Shown one piece after another: positions 17,153 through 28,100 of a stretch of DNA of 45,513 nucleotides. Under the pieces are notes generated by a model. The model saw nothing but the letters and a program-made list of their open reading frames with translations. It did not search any database and was not told the origin of the DNA. The translations under genes and the position numbers were made by a program. Position 1 is the stretch's first letter. Every line of letters starts with the position of its first letter. This stretch comes from an uncultured Treponema sp. (lineage in GTDB: Bacteria; Spirochaetota; Spirochaetia; Treponematales; Treponemataceae). The stretch covers positions 1-45,513 of the forward strand of contig CAMWTK010000013.1 in NCBI GenBank assembly GCA_947177175.1, written 5' to 3'.

Positions 17153-17326
17153 CTACGACTTTGTTTTGGTTGTTACAGTTCCATTGCGAATTATGATATG
17201 TATGTAGTTATCGCATTTCGGACACTTAATATAGCCGTCCATACCGTTTTGCGCTTGCATAAGTACGGTTTTACAATGCGGGCGACACGCATAATAAAGA
17301 GTTTTAGCCGTTTTTAGTTCTTGCAT
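17153..17326 (-). CDS. 57-residue zinc-ribbon-like protein
   Basis: Starts at the ATG at 17326, overlapping the stop of the exporter gene (TAATG), so translation may be coupled. The product (MQELKTAKTLYYACRPHCKT, then YIKCPKCDNYIHIII) has two cysteine pairs, C14/C19 and C35/C38. This looks like a small zinc ribbon of the kind found on conjugative elements and plasmids. The first pair has an extra residue (C-R-P-H-C rather than the usual C-x-x-C), which may be a mutation. Function unknown. Confidence 0.6.
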   Translation of the reverse strand: MQELKTAKTLYYACRPHCKTVLMQAQNGMDGYIKCPKCDNYIHIIIRNGTVTTKTKS

Positions 17327-18681
17327 TATTTGACCGATTTTGTTTTGAATATAGAATAGTTATATTTTTTTCTATAACCGACAAGGAACGCTATGCTTAC
17401 GATTATAGCCAAACTTTCGGAAACTAATATTGCACACCAAACACCGTTCAAATTGAAGAAGATAGGCAATACCATAACCGCAGAAATTTGGAATATTACA
17501 GTTCTGATAAACGATATTGCAAAAGAGGCAAACCCATTATTAAGAGCGGTAAAGAAAGCCGATGCGAATATGTTAAAACCGCATATTAAAAAGCAACCCA
17601 CATATATACGCATACCGTTTACCGTCATATTGCATAAACCATCATCAGAGCCGACAAAAATTTTAGTTAAAGGGTATGCAAGTGCTTCCGACAGTCCCGT
17701 CATAATAATGCCCGAAATAAATATAATAACAAGACTTTTTCGCAATATATTTTTCACTTCTAATTCATTTTTTGCTCCAAAGTGATAACGATAATAGGCG
17801 AACAACCGACAGCATAACCACCATAAATATTGTTGCTATATAATTTATTAGGCCGAAAGCGGCAACGCCGTCATTTCCAACCAATTTCAATAATTGAAAA
17901 TTATATAATAACGTTACCACCGACGACGATATATTTGTTAAAAATTCCGACGAGCCGTTTGCGCAAGTTTTTAATAGTGCTTTTATATTCCAAACAGGCT
18001 TTGCAAATCTTAAAAGACTATTATTTTTTGACAAGAAATACACTATCGGAATTACGCTGCCAACTACTTGACTTGCGCTCGTTGCAACCGCTGTGCCGAC
18101 AAGTCCCCCCCCCCACTTAAATGCTAAAACGAACAATGCGTCCAAAACAATATTCGTTAAACCAGCGCATACTGTTATAATTAAACCTAATTTTGCTTTT
18201 TCGGCGACAACAAAAAAAACTTGAAATGTATTCTGCAACATAGAGAATGTCAAAGAGCAGGGTGCTATTCTTTCGTACAGCATACAGTATTCATACGTTT
18301 CTTCATTAGCACCTAATAAAACTGCGATTTGCGGTAAAAAGATTTCGCCGATAACCGTACATAAAATGCTCGAACAAACAATAAAGCAAACTAGCAAAGA
18401 AAAAATACGGTTTGCTTTTTCCCGTTCGCCTTCGCCGATAGTTTTTGCCACTAACGCGCTACCGCCAGCACCAAACATAAGACCTATTGCACCGAGTATT
18501 ATTATAAACGGCATTATTAAATTTATTGCGGTAAACGCCGATTTACCTACAAAATTTGAGGCGAACAAACCGTCAACAATGCCATAAATCATTGTAAACA
18601 ACATTGTTCCATAATTATGGTAGGCAATACAAATAATAAAAGTTTTTTATATGTAAAATGCTCAGGTAACTGTATTCTCAT
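17326..18681 (-). pseudogene. MATE-family multidrug exporter, frameshifted
   Basis: The natural start is probably the ATG at 18681 (MRIQLPEHFTYKKLLLFVLP, then TIIM). The frame is lost after about 25 codons, near 18605, and resumes as MLFTMIYGIVDGLFASNFVG. It is lost again near 17785, where the family sequence SVGCSPII and YHFGAKNELEVKN are in different frames. The final 159 codons contain five hydrophobic helices. Together the pieces make a 12-helix transporter of about 450 residues. A run of ten C on the plus strand (18105-18114) encodes Trp-Gly-Gly-Gly in frame. A MarR-type gene is divergent. Three different broken joints make real decay likely, though homopolymer errors could contribute. 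Confidence 0.8.
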
Positions 18682-18796
18682 ACCTGATTTCTCTTATACA
18701 TAGATATAATATGAAATCACACTATTTTACATGGCCTAATTCTTGAATTACCGCCTTTGAAATGATATAATTATAATATCGGGCGGTGGTTATTCT

Positions 18797-19247
18797 ATGA
18801 AAACCAATAACAAAATAAACTATTTCAATCTTGCATACAAAATCGTAGAAGACGAATACGGAACACTTGCAAGTATTTACGGCATTTCAGATTGCACACT
18901 TTGGATTTTATATTCTTTGTACGCATATACCGATGAAAATTTAACGCAGACAGATATAGCGCATAGCCTACATCTCAACAAGTATAGTGTCAGTTCAGCC
19001 ATAAAAAAAACTTGAAAAAGACGAATATGTGGTTTTGGAAAAAACAACTGAAAATCAAAAGAATAAAATATTGCGATTAACTGAAAAAGGAAAGGTTTTA
19101 GCCGAAAATACGGCGGGCAAAATTATATCTGCCGAACAGAAAATTCTTGAATGTTTCAGCGATAAAGAACACGATATGTTCAAACGACTTTTAGATAAGT
19201 ATGTAAATACTCTTAAAGAATGTTTTAATCAATTAAAACAAAAATAA
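18797..19247 (+). pseudogene. MarR-family regulator, frameshifted at an A8 run
   Basis: The first part (18797-19015) starts MKTNNKINYFNLAYKIVEDE and includes the DNA-binding helix region LTQTDIAHSLHLNKYSVSSA. The second part (YVVLEKTTENQKNKILRLTE, then KGKVLAENTAGKII) holds the wing and dimerisation helices. The break is at eight A (19003-19010); with seven A the protein reads IKKLEKDEYVVLEK and becomes a normal MarR of about 149 residues. TATAAT-like sequence and GGCGG-type binding sequence precede the start. Divergence from the exporter suggests it regulated it. Confidence 0.8.
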
Positions 19248-19261
19248 TAAGTGCTTGATAG

Positions 19262-19457
19262 GTTTTTGTGTTCGCTTGTGCTTACCGCCGTTGGTGTGGG
19301 TATCACCGCCTTGAAAAATTGTCAAGGGCGGCTATTTATCTCTCGTGAGGCATAAAGCCGTCGTCGCCTTCGGCGCAAACCCTTGACAATTTTCCTTCGT
19401 CGGTATTTTTTGCTAATTAAGGCGGGTAAGCACCAAAGCGAACGCAAAAATTTTTAA
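19262..19457. mobile_element. MITE-like inverted-repeat element or element end
   Basis: The outer arms, around TGTTCGCTTGTGCTTACCGC on the left and its near-complement (GGCGGGTAAGCACC...GCGAACGC) on the right, pair over roughly 27 bases with a few gaps. An inner perfect pair AAAATTGTCAAGGG/CCCTTGACAATTTT lies at about 19315-19328 and 19380-19393, at similar distances from the arms. There is no coding capacity. The right end abuts the second cupin fragment within a base or two, which marks it as an insertion boundary. Confidence 0.6.
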
Positions 19458-19604
19458 GCCGCAGTCCGACAACTGGTTCCAACACCTTGCCGTGGAAGTC
19501 CCGGGCGAAGGCACGCGCGCCGAATGGCTTGAGCCAGTCACCGATGACATATACGCAAAACTTAAGTAACATTTTTCGGGCGTTGCGGCGCATTGCGCCG
19601 CCGG
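19458..19604 (+). pseudogene. direct repeat copy 2: 3' fragment of a cupin gene
   Basis: Encodes NWFQHLAVEVPGEGTRAEWL and on to DDIYAKLK with stop at 19566-19568, then the same GCGGCG/CGCCGC hairpin as copy 1 (16755-16900). No upstream cupin sequence remains. Confidence 0.85.
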
Positions 19605-19775
19605 GCTTATCCCCAACGCGTTGTTATCATAAAAATGAAAAGCCTCATGCACACGGAAATACGCGGTCTCCCGCATTCGTTGTTTTTTGCCGATGATGTG
19701 TTAATCTTGTTCAATACGATGCTGTACAAGCATAGTGCAAAACTCGCCTGTAAAAATCTAAAGGAAATAAAACAG

Positions 19776-20365
19776 ATGTCCAATCAATACAAAATAATCG
19801 ACGAAAAGAAATGGAAGCGCGCGACGCATTGCATGGTTTTTAGGAACTGCGTCGAGCCGAGTTTTTGCGTGACCTTTGAGGCGGACATCACGAATTTCAG
19901 GCGAATGGTCAAGGCGAAAAAACTTTCTTTCACGCTGGCGATGGTGCACGCGGTCTGCACGTGCGCGAACGAAATCGAAGCGTTTCGCTATCGCTTTGTG
20001 AACGGGCACGTCGCGCTGTTCGACAAAATCGACACCGCGTTCACCTATCTGAACAAAGAAACCGAATTGTTCAAGGTCGTCAACGTGCCGCTGCTCGACG
20101 ATTTGGCCGAGTATTGTGCGCTGGCTTCAAAGACGGCCGCGGCGCAGAAAGCATATTTTACCGGGCCGCTCGGAAACGACATTTTCCAGTGCTCGCCGAT
20201 GCCCTGGGTTGCGTTCACGCATGTTTCGCATACGATTTCGGGGAAAAAGGACAACGCCACGCCACTTTTTGACTGGGGAAAATATCATGAGAACGACGGC
20301 AGAATCGTGATTCCGATTTCCGTGCAGGCTTCCCTCGTCGCGGCGTTTCGTGGTATACTTCCGGC

Positions 20366-20369
<4 letters not shown>
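19776..20369 (+). CDS. CatA-like acetyltransferase, C-terminal catalytic end missing
   Basis: 198 residues from the ATG at 19776, with AAAGGA upstream. The body follows class A chloramphenicol acetyltransferase: [60 protein letters not shown], then [20 protein letters not shown] and [19 protein letters not shown]. In functional enzymes the ISVQ strand leads straight into H-H-x-x-x-D-G, which holds the catalytic histidine. Here it becomes [13 protein letters not shown] and stops. The missing part lies where copA begins (the genes overlap by 4 bp), so the gene seems to have been cut by a junction. No acetyltransfer activity is expected. Confidence 0.72.
20351..20359 (+). promoter_or_regulatory. 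extended -10 box directly before copA
   Basis: TGGTATACT with the -10 hexamer at 20354-20359; the copA ATG is at 20366, where transcription should start. There is no Shine-Dalgarno sequence, so a leaderless copA mRNA is predicted. Confidence 0.5.
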
Positions 20370-22840
<2,471 letters not shown>

Positions 22841-22900
22841 CGCGGGGTTTTAGGGGCGGCAGCCCCTAGGCGAAAGGGGAGCGAGTAACGCAGTGCGAGC

Positions 22901-22922
22901 GAGGGGAAAGGCTTTTCCCCTC
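22901..22922. terminator. hairpin between convergent copA and alcohol dehydrogenase genes
   Basis: GAGGGGAAA paired with TTTCCCCTC around a short loop, in the 110-bp space between the two stops; usable in both directions. Confidence 0.55.
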
Positions 22923-22950
22923 TATAAAAATAATCATGCGATAAAGATAT

Positions 22951-24129
22951 TTACCGGGCGGCTTGGTAGATTGCGCGCATGTCGGCTTCGTGCAGGACTT
23001 TTGCACGGCCGAGGTTGTCGTTTGAGGTGACGGCGCATTTTTTGGCGAGTTCGGCAATCTGTGCGTCGGTGGGGGCGATTCCCAGTTCGCGCATATTCGT
23101 GGGCATTTGTATGGCGCGGAAAAATGATTCCGTGGCTTCGATGCCTTTGCGGGCGATGGCTTCGTCGGTGCCGTCTGCGGCGACGTTCCACACGGCACGG
23201 GCGAATTTTTTGAAGCGCGGCAGGCAGTCTTTGTACACGTAGCGCGCCCAGCTTCCCCACAGCGCGGCGAGTCCTGCGCCGTGCGCCACGTCGAACATGC
23301 CGCCCAGTTCGTGTTCCAGCCGGTGCGTGGCAAAATCGTTGCCGCCGTTCCCGCAGCCGGTCAGGTCGTTGTGGCTCAGGCTGCTCGTCCACATGATTTC
23401 GGCGCGCGCGTCGTAATCGTCGGGCTTCTGTTCCAGGATGAGCGCGTTGTGGACGACGGTGCGCATGAGGGCTTCCGCAATGCTGTCGGTTATTTCCATA
23501 TTACCGTCGTTCGTAAAATAGCGTTCCATGGTGTGCATTAGGATGTCGGTGCAGCCACAGCGCGTCTGGTAGGGCGGCAGGGTCATCGTCAGTTCGGGAT
23601 TCATGATCGCGAATTTCGGGCGGCACGTGTCGGAGTTTGAGCCGCGTTTTTTCTGGCCGTCTTCGTTGGTGATGACGGCGCTGTTGCTCATCTCGCTCCC
23701 GGCGGCGGCAATGGTCAGCACCACGCCGATGGGGAGGCACGCGGCGGGCTGCCGTTTTTTCTCAAAAATGTCCCACACGTCAAAGTCGTTGGCGCAGCCG
23801 TAGCCGATTGCCTTTGCGCTGTCGATGACGGAGCCGCCGCCGACGGCGAGCAGAAAATCGATGCCTTCTTTTTTGCAGAGCGCGATGCCCTCACGCACGA
23901 GCGAGAGCCGCGGGTTCGGCACGACCCCGCCCAGCTCGACGAACGGAATGCCGGCTTCCCGCAATGAGGCTTTGACGCGATCGAGCAGCCCAGTTCTTTT
24001 GACGCTTCCCGACCCGTAATGCAGCAGCACTTTTTTGCACGGGAATTCCGCCACGAGCGAGCCGACCCGTCGTTCCGTCCCCCTGCCGAAGATGATTTTT
24101 GTGGGCGCATAAAATTGAAAGTCGTTCAT
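22951..24129 (-). CDS. iron-containing alcohol dehydrogenase (butanol dehydrogenase/YqhD-like)
   Basis: 392 residues from the ATG at 24129 (GGGAG upstream); longer frames run through the leader and are not coding. The N-terminus MNDFQFYAPTKIIFGRGTER is typical. GGGSVIDSAKAIGYG is the NAD(P)H-binding loop. Metal ligands are visible as D and H in CTDILMHTMERYF, H in ATHRLEHELGG and H in VAHGAGLAALW. The family reduces aldehydes to alcohols with NADPH or NADH, so this enzyme may dispose of reductant or detoxify aldehydes. Its leader is the second copy of the attenuator-like element described at 7805, suggesting joint control with the flavin-reductase gene. Confidence 0.9.
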   Translation of the reverse strand: MNDFQFYAPTKIIFGRGTERRVGSLVAEFPCKKVLLHYGSGSVKRTGLLDRVKASLREAGIPFVELGGVVPNPRLSLVREGIALCKKEGIDFLLAVGGGSVIDSAKAIGYGCANDFDVWDIFEKKRQPAACLPIGVVLTIAAAGSEMSNSAVITNEDGQKKRGSNSDTCRPKFAIMNPELTMTLPPYQTRCGCTDILMHTMERYFTNDGNMEITDSIAEALMRTVVHNALILEQKPDDYDARAEIMWTSSLSHNDLTGCGNGGNDFATHRLEHELGGMFDVAHGAGLAALWGSWARYVYKDCLPRFKKFARAVWNVAADGTDEAIARKGIEATESFFRAIQMPTNMRELGIAPTDAQIAELAKKCAVTSNDNLGRAKVLHEADMRAIYQAAR

Positions 24130-24132
24130 CGC

Positions 24133-24297
24133 AGTCTCCCATAAAAAGGCAAGAAAGAAAGTTGCAACTTTTTTTCTTGCCTTTTTACGCCACTTCGTAA
24201 TGAAATGAGAAGTGGCATTTGATATGCAAGTTTCCAACGGAAACTTGTCATGATAAAAGTACCGCGCCGTTTGTGCGGTGCTTTTATCATATCTCCT
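24133..24297 (-). ncRNA. structured 5' leader (copy B of the repeated attenuator-like element)
   Basis: Read leftward, it starts AGGAGATATGA (24297-24287). Hairpin I follows (24289-24275 with 24265-24251), then the conserved block ending GCATAT (24252-24222) that contains AAGTTTCCGTTGGAAACTT. Hairpin II is 24216-24209 with 24196-24189, and the terminator-like hairpin III is 24181-24173 with 24156-24148, followed by TTTTTAT. GGGAG and the ATG at 24129 come next. Stems I, II and III differ in sequence from copy A yet keep their pairing, and the linkers (AAATGC, GCGTAAAAA, TTTTTAT) are kept. That is the pattern of a selected RNA structure. Confidence 0.6.
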
Positions 24298-24304
24298 TTT
24301 CTCC

Positions 24305-24310
24305 AGTATA
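24305..24310 (-). promoter_or_regulatory. -10 box of the alcohol dehydrogenase leader transcript
   Basis: TATACT with an upstream TGG (extended -10) on the minus strand. Transcription would start only a few bases before the AGGAGATATGA that opens the leader; no clear -35. Confidence 0.45.
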
Positions 24311-24364
24311 CCACGGATTTTTCTGCTTGCATATTTTTTTGCAATGCTATACACTGACTTCAGA

Positions 24365-24389
24365 TTGACACTTTGGCAGATTTTGTCAA
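24365..24389. promoter_or_regulatory. inverted repeat upstream of the fab operon
   Basis: TTGACA-N13-TGTCAA, perfect over six bases each side, ending 17 bp before the fabD ATG. It lies downstream of a possible extended -10 (TGCTATACA, 24345-24353), a place where a bound regulator would block elongation or initiation. No fatty-acid regulator gene is in the window. Confidence 0.45.
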
Positions 24390-24406
24390 AAAAAACAGGA
24401 GCTGAC

Positions 24407-25363
24407 ATGGCGAAGAAATATGCATTTTTGTTTCCCGGACAGGGCGCGCAGGCGCAGGGGATGATGAAAGATGTTTGCGAGGCGTTCCCGGAGGCGCGCA
24501 CGGTCATTGACGATGTTTCTGCGGCGAGCGGAAAAGACATCGCGAAGTTGCTCTGGGAGACCGAGCAGGCAGAACTGAACCGCAGCGATAACAGTCAGCT
24601 GGCGATTACCGCCGCGAGCCTTGCGGTCATGGCGGCGCTCAAATCCAAGGGAATCGAGCCGAGCGCGGCAATGGGATTCAGCCTGGGAGAATTTCCCGCA
24701 CTGTACGCGGCGGGCATCCTTTCGTTTGATGATGTCGTGAAAGTCGTCGTGCAGCGCGGCACGATTATGCAGAAAGTCTGCGAGGACATTGCCGCCGCAA
24801 ATGAAGGACATGCGCCGGGAATGACGGCCGTCCTCGGTCTGCCGCCGGAAAAAGTAGAAGAAGTGGCAAAAAGCGTACCGGGCGCGTATGCGGCGAACAT
24901 GAACAGCGTCAAGCAGACGGTCGTCAGCGGCACGTTCGACGGGCTGGCGGCAGTGGAGGAAGCGGCAAAGGCGGCGGGCGCGCGGAAAACGGTGCGGCTT
25001 GCGGTTGCCGGTCCGTTCCATTCGCCGCTCATGCAGGCGGCCGCGGACGGATTCAAAGCCGCGCTTGAGCCGTATGCGTTCAGCGATCCCAAAATCCCGC
25101 TGTTCAGCAACGTGACGGGAAAACTGGTGACCGAAGGCGCGGCGGCAAAGGCGAGCGCGGTGGATCATCTGACCAATCCCGTGCGCTGGACGGACGAAGA
25201 GCGTGTGCTTGCGGACATGATTGCCGCCGACAAGGACAACGAATGGGTGATTCTTGAAGTCGGGCCGGGCAAAGTGCTGAGCGGCTTGTGGGGGCAGACG
25301 GAACTGGGCGCGACCCTGCCCTGTACGCCGGTGAACACGGCAGAGGCGATTGGCGCACTCTAA
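24407..25363 (+). CDS. fabD: malonyl-CoA:ACP transacylase
   Basis: 318 residues; ATG at 24407 with CAGGAG upstream. The start YAFLFPGQGAQAQGM is diagnostic. The nucleophile Ser lies in GFSLGEFPAL and the catalytic His in AGPFHSPLM. Near the end, EVGPGKVLSGL is the conserved tail. It transfers malonyl from CoA to acyl carrier protein to feed type II fatty acid synthesis. First gene of fabD-fabG-fabF-fabZ, with 19 bp to fabG. Confidence 0.95.
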   Translation: MAKKYAFLFPGQGAQAQGMMKDVCEAFPEARTVIDDVSAASGKDIAKLLWETEQAELNRSDNSQLAITAASLAVMAALKSKGIEPSAAMGFSLGEFPALYAAGILSFDDVVKVVVQRGTIMQKVCEDIAAANEGHAPGMTAVLGLPPEKVEEVAKSVPGAYAANMNSVKQTVVSGTFDGLAAVEEAAKAAGARKTVRLAVAGPFHSPLMQAAADGFKAALEPYAFSDPKIPLFSNVTGKLVTEGAAAKASAVDHLTNPVRWTDEERVLADMIAADKDNEWVILEVGPGKVLSGLWGQTELGATLPCTPVNTAEAIGAL

Positions 25364-25382
25364 GGATTCAAGGGAGACGGAT

Positions 25383-26126
25383 ATGTTGTTGCAGCAGAAA
25401 AAAGCATTGGTAACAGGATCGTCGCGCGGCATCGGTCGGGCGATTGTGGAGGCGTTCCTGAAAAACGGCGCGGACGTATGGGGCTTGTGCTCAAAGCCGA
25501 GCGCGTCAAAGGCAGAATTGGATGCCATTGCCGCCGAAAACGGCGTGGCGTTCCATGAAATCTGCGCGGACGTAGGAAATGCCGAACAGGTGACGGAAGC
25601 CGTCAAGGCGGCATTGGCAGAGGCGGGCGGCTTTGACGTGCTCGTGAACAACGCGGGCATCACGCGCGACACGCTCAGTTTCCGCATGAAAAAAGAAGAC
25701 TGGGACGACGTGCTCCGCGTCAACTTGACGAGCGTGTTCTTGATTACGCAGATTGTGTCGAACGACATGATTCGGCGCAAGAGTGGGTCAATCATCAATA
25801 TGTCTAGTATCGTGGGACTGCACGGGCAGGGCGGTCAGGTGAATTATGCGGCGAGCAAGGGCGGGCTGATTGCCTATAGCAAGAGCCTTGCCAAAGAAGT
25901 GGGCAGCCGTGGCGTTCGCGTCAACTGCATTGCGCCGGGCTTCATCGAAACCGACATGACGGCCGTGCTCAAAGAGGACCTGAAAAAAGCATGGATCGAC
26001 ACGATTCCGCTGCGGCGCGCGGGCATTGCCGAAGATGTCGCGAACGCGGCGTTGTTCCTTGCGAGCGACCTGAGCACCTACGTCACGGCGCAGGTAATCG
26101 GCGTTGACGGCGGCATGGGCGCATAA
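25383..26126 (+). CDS. fabG: 3-oxoacyl-ACP reductase
   Basis: 247 residues; GGGAG lies before the ATG at 25383. TGSSRGIGRAI binds NADPH, NNAGITRD follows, catalytic Ser is in INMSSIVGLHGQ, Y and K in VNYAASKGGL, and the C-terminal APGFIETDMT is characteristic of FabG. It reduces the 3-keto group after each condensation. Confidence 0.94.
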   Translation: MLLQQKKALVTGSSRGIGRAIVEAFLKNGADVWGLCSKPSASKAELDAIAAENGVAFHEICADVGNAEQVTEAVKAALAEAGGFDVLVNNAGITRDTLSFRMKKEDWDDVLRVNLTSVFLITQIVSNDMIRRKSGSIINMSSIVGLHGQGGQVNYAASKGGLIAYSKSLAKEVGSRGVRVNCIAPGFIETDMTAVLKEDLKKAWIDTIPLRRAGIAEDVANAALFLASDLSTYVTAQVIGVDGGMGA

Positions 26127-26215
26127 CCCGGCCGGAAACCAGCAGCCCGCCGTTCGTGGCGGCGACTGCGCATGGCGCGGTCAGAAAGAGTCAGAAACAA
26201 ACTGAGGAGAATACT

Positions 26216-27460
26216 ATGAGAAGAGTTGTGGTTACGGGACTGGGGTGCGTTTCCCCGGTGGGAAACAGCGTGGACGAGACCTGGGCGGCGATCCGCGCGG
26301 GAAAAAGCGGCATCAACACGATTACGCACTATGACAATACGAATTTCAAAGTGAAGTACGCCGCCGAAGTCAAGAATTTCAATCCGGCGGACTACATGGA
26401 TGCCTCCGCGGCGCGCAAAATGGCACTGTACTCGCAGTATGCGGTGGCGGCGGCAAAAATGGCGCTGGACGATTCCGGCCTTGCCGGAAAAGCCGACGTG
26501 CTTGAAGATACCGCCGTGTACCTTGGCGTGGGCATCGGCGGCCTTGAAGTGACCGAAAGCACGATGAAGGCGTATTTTGACTCAAACCAGACGCGCATGC
26601 CGCCGCTCACGATTCCTGAGCTGATTCCGAACGAGGGCGCGGGGAACATCTCCATCGCGTTCGGCTTGCACGGCGCGACCCACACGGTTGCGACGGCGTG
26701 TGCTTCGGGCACGGACGCAATCGGCAACGCGCTCGACCAGATCCGCAACGGTCGCTACGACGTAATCCTTTCCGGCGGCGCGGAATGCACGCAGTGCGGC
26801 TACGCGAACCTGGGCTTCCAGATGCTGCATGCGCTGTCAAGCAAATGGGCGGACGACCCCGCAAAAGCGAGCCGCCCGTTCGACAAGCAGCGCGACGGCT
26901 TTATCATGGGCGAAGGCGCGACGATCCTTGTGCTTGAGGAATACGAGCACGCCAAGGCGCGCGGCGCGAAAATCTACGCGGAAGTGGCGGGCTACGGCGC
27001 GTCGAGCGACGGCTATCACCTGACCGCGCCGAACCCCGACGGCATCACGGGCGCAAAATGCATGACGATCGCCATGAAAGACGCCGGCATCAAGCCTGAG
27101 GACGTCACCTACTACAACGCGCACGGCACGTCAACCAAGCTGAACGACAGCGGCGAGACCAAAATGCTGCATATCGCGTTCGGCGACGCGGCAAAGAAGC
27201 TGCACATCTCTTCCACCAAGTCGATGACGGGACACTGCCTGGGCAACGCGGGCAGTTTGGAGGCGATGATCTGCATCAAGGCGATTCAGGATTCGTACAT
27301 TCCCGCAACGATCAACTTGGACGAAGTGGACGTTGAGGGCGGCTGCGACCTTGACTACACGCCGAACAAAGGACTTGAGATGCCGGTGGACGTGGCGATG
27401 AGCGCGAATTTCGGCTTTGGCGGCCACAACGGCTGCCTCGTGTTCAAGAAGGTGCAGTGA
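26216..27460 (+). CDS. fabF: 3-oxoacyl-ACP synthase II
   Basis: 414 residues; ATG at 26216 preceded by GAGGAGA. RRVVVTGLGCVSPVGNSVDE is the family start. The active-site Cys lies in TVATACASGTDAIGNA and the two catalytic His in YYNAHGTSTKLND and STKSMTGHCLGNAGSL. It condenses malonyl-ACP with acyl-ACP. A 90-bp gap separates it from fabG. No fabH, acpP or fabI/K is in this cluster, so they must lie elsewhere. Confidence 0.95.
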   Translation: MRRVVVTGLGCVSPVGNSVDETWAAIRAGKSGINTITHYDNTNFKVKYAAEVKNFNPADYMDASAARKMALYSQYAVAAAKMALDDSGLAGKADVLEDTAVYLGVGIGGLEVTESTMKAYFDSNQTRMPPLTIPELIPNEGAGNISIAFGLHGATHTVATACASGTDAIGNALDQIRNGRYDVILSGGAECTQCGYANLGFQMLHALSSKWADDPAKASRPFDKQRDGFIMGEGATILVLEEYEHAKARGAKIYAEVAGYGASSDGYHLTAPNPDGITGAKCMTIAMKDAGIKPEDVTYYNAHGTSTKLNDSGETKMLHIAFGDAAKKLHISSTKSMTGHCLGNAGSLEAMICIKAIQDSYIPATINLDEVDVEGGCDLDYTPNKGLEMPVDVAMSANFGFGGHNGCLVFKKVQ

Positions 27461-27461
27461 T

Positions 27462-27896
27462 ATGGCAGAAGCGTTTACCGACATCGAAAGCCTGCTGCCG
27501 CACCGCAAGCCGTTCCTGTTCGTGGACAGCATTGACCGCTACGACGACACCGGCTGCGTGTGCCACCGCACATTCACCGACGAAGATTTTTTCTTCAAGG
27601 GACATTTCCCCGCGTATCCCGTCGTTCCGGGCGTCATCCTGATTGAGACCATGGCGCAGGGCGGCGGCGCGGCACTTTCGTTGCAGAAAAAATTCGACGA
27701 GGGCAGCCTGTTCTTCCTTGCCACCGTGAACAACGTCAAGTTCAAGCATCAAGTGCGCCCCGGCGACAAAGTGCGCATGGAAATCGTGAACAAACGCTGC
27801 ACCAAAAACATGGTCGTGCAGGAAGGCAAAGCATTCGTCGGCGACACGCTCTGCGCGCAAGCCGAATGGATGTGCCTGGTAGGCAAAGGCAACTGA
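27462..27896 (+). CDS. fabZ: 3-hydroxyacyl-ACP dehydratase
   Basis: 144 residues; its ATG is one base after the fabF stop, so translation is coupled. IESLLPHRKPFLFVDSID and FKGHFPAYPVVPGVILIETM, with the catalytic His and the hot-dog fold pattern, are typical. The normal catalytic Glu region follows in LIETMAQGGG. It dehydrates 3-hydroxyacyl-ACP. Last gene of the operon; a terminator lies at 28062. Confidence 0.93.
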   Translation: MAEAFTDIESLLPHRKPFLFVDSIDRYDDTGCVCHRTFTDEDFFFKGHFPAYPVVPGVILIETMAQGGGAALSLQKKFDEGSLFFLATVNNVKFKHQVRPGDKVRMEIVNKRCTKNMVVQEGKAFVGDTLCAQAEWMCLVGKGN

Positions 27897-27917
27897 CACC
27901 CCCTGCCCGGCGGCAAT

Positions 27918-27973
27918 CAACCTACGCCGACGCATTTGCAACGAAGTTTCTAGCGGAGCGTCGGCGTAGGTTG
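27918..27973. repeat. 16-bp perfect hairpin after fabZ
   Basis: CAACCTACGCCGACGC (27918-27933) pairs completely with 27958-27973 around a 24-base loop. A second nested hairpin (GGGTCTA...TAGACCC enclosing CGACGC/GCGTCG) lies at about 27995-28041. Neither has a T run, so they look like palindromic repeats rather than simple terminators. Confidence 0.6.
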
Positions 27974-28061
27974 TTCTCATAAGGTGTTGCAGTCGGGTCT
28001 ATACCCTTTATTACGACGCAGAGCGTCGGGGTATTAGACCCTCCGCACGAATAAAAAACCA

Positions 28062-28100
28062 AACGCGCGATTGTTCTGCGGACTGTCGCGCGTTTTTTTT
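28062..28100 (+). terminator. Rho-independent terminator of the fab operon
   Basis: AACGCGCGA (28062-28070) pairs with TCGCGCGTT (28085-28093), followed by a run of T to 28100. Confidence 0.75.

Noticed and set aside
24386..25798. 470-codon minus-strand frame under fabD and fabG
   Set aside because: Antisense to two clear genes and without a binding site.
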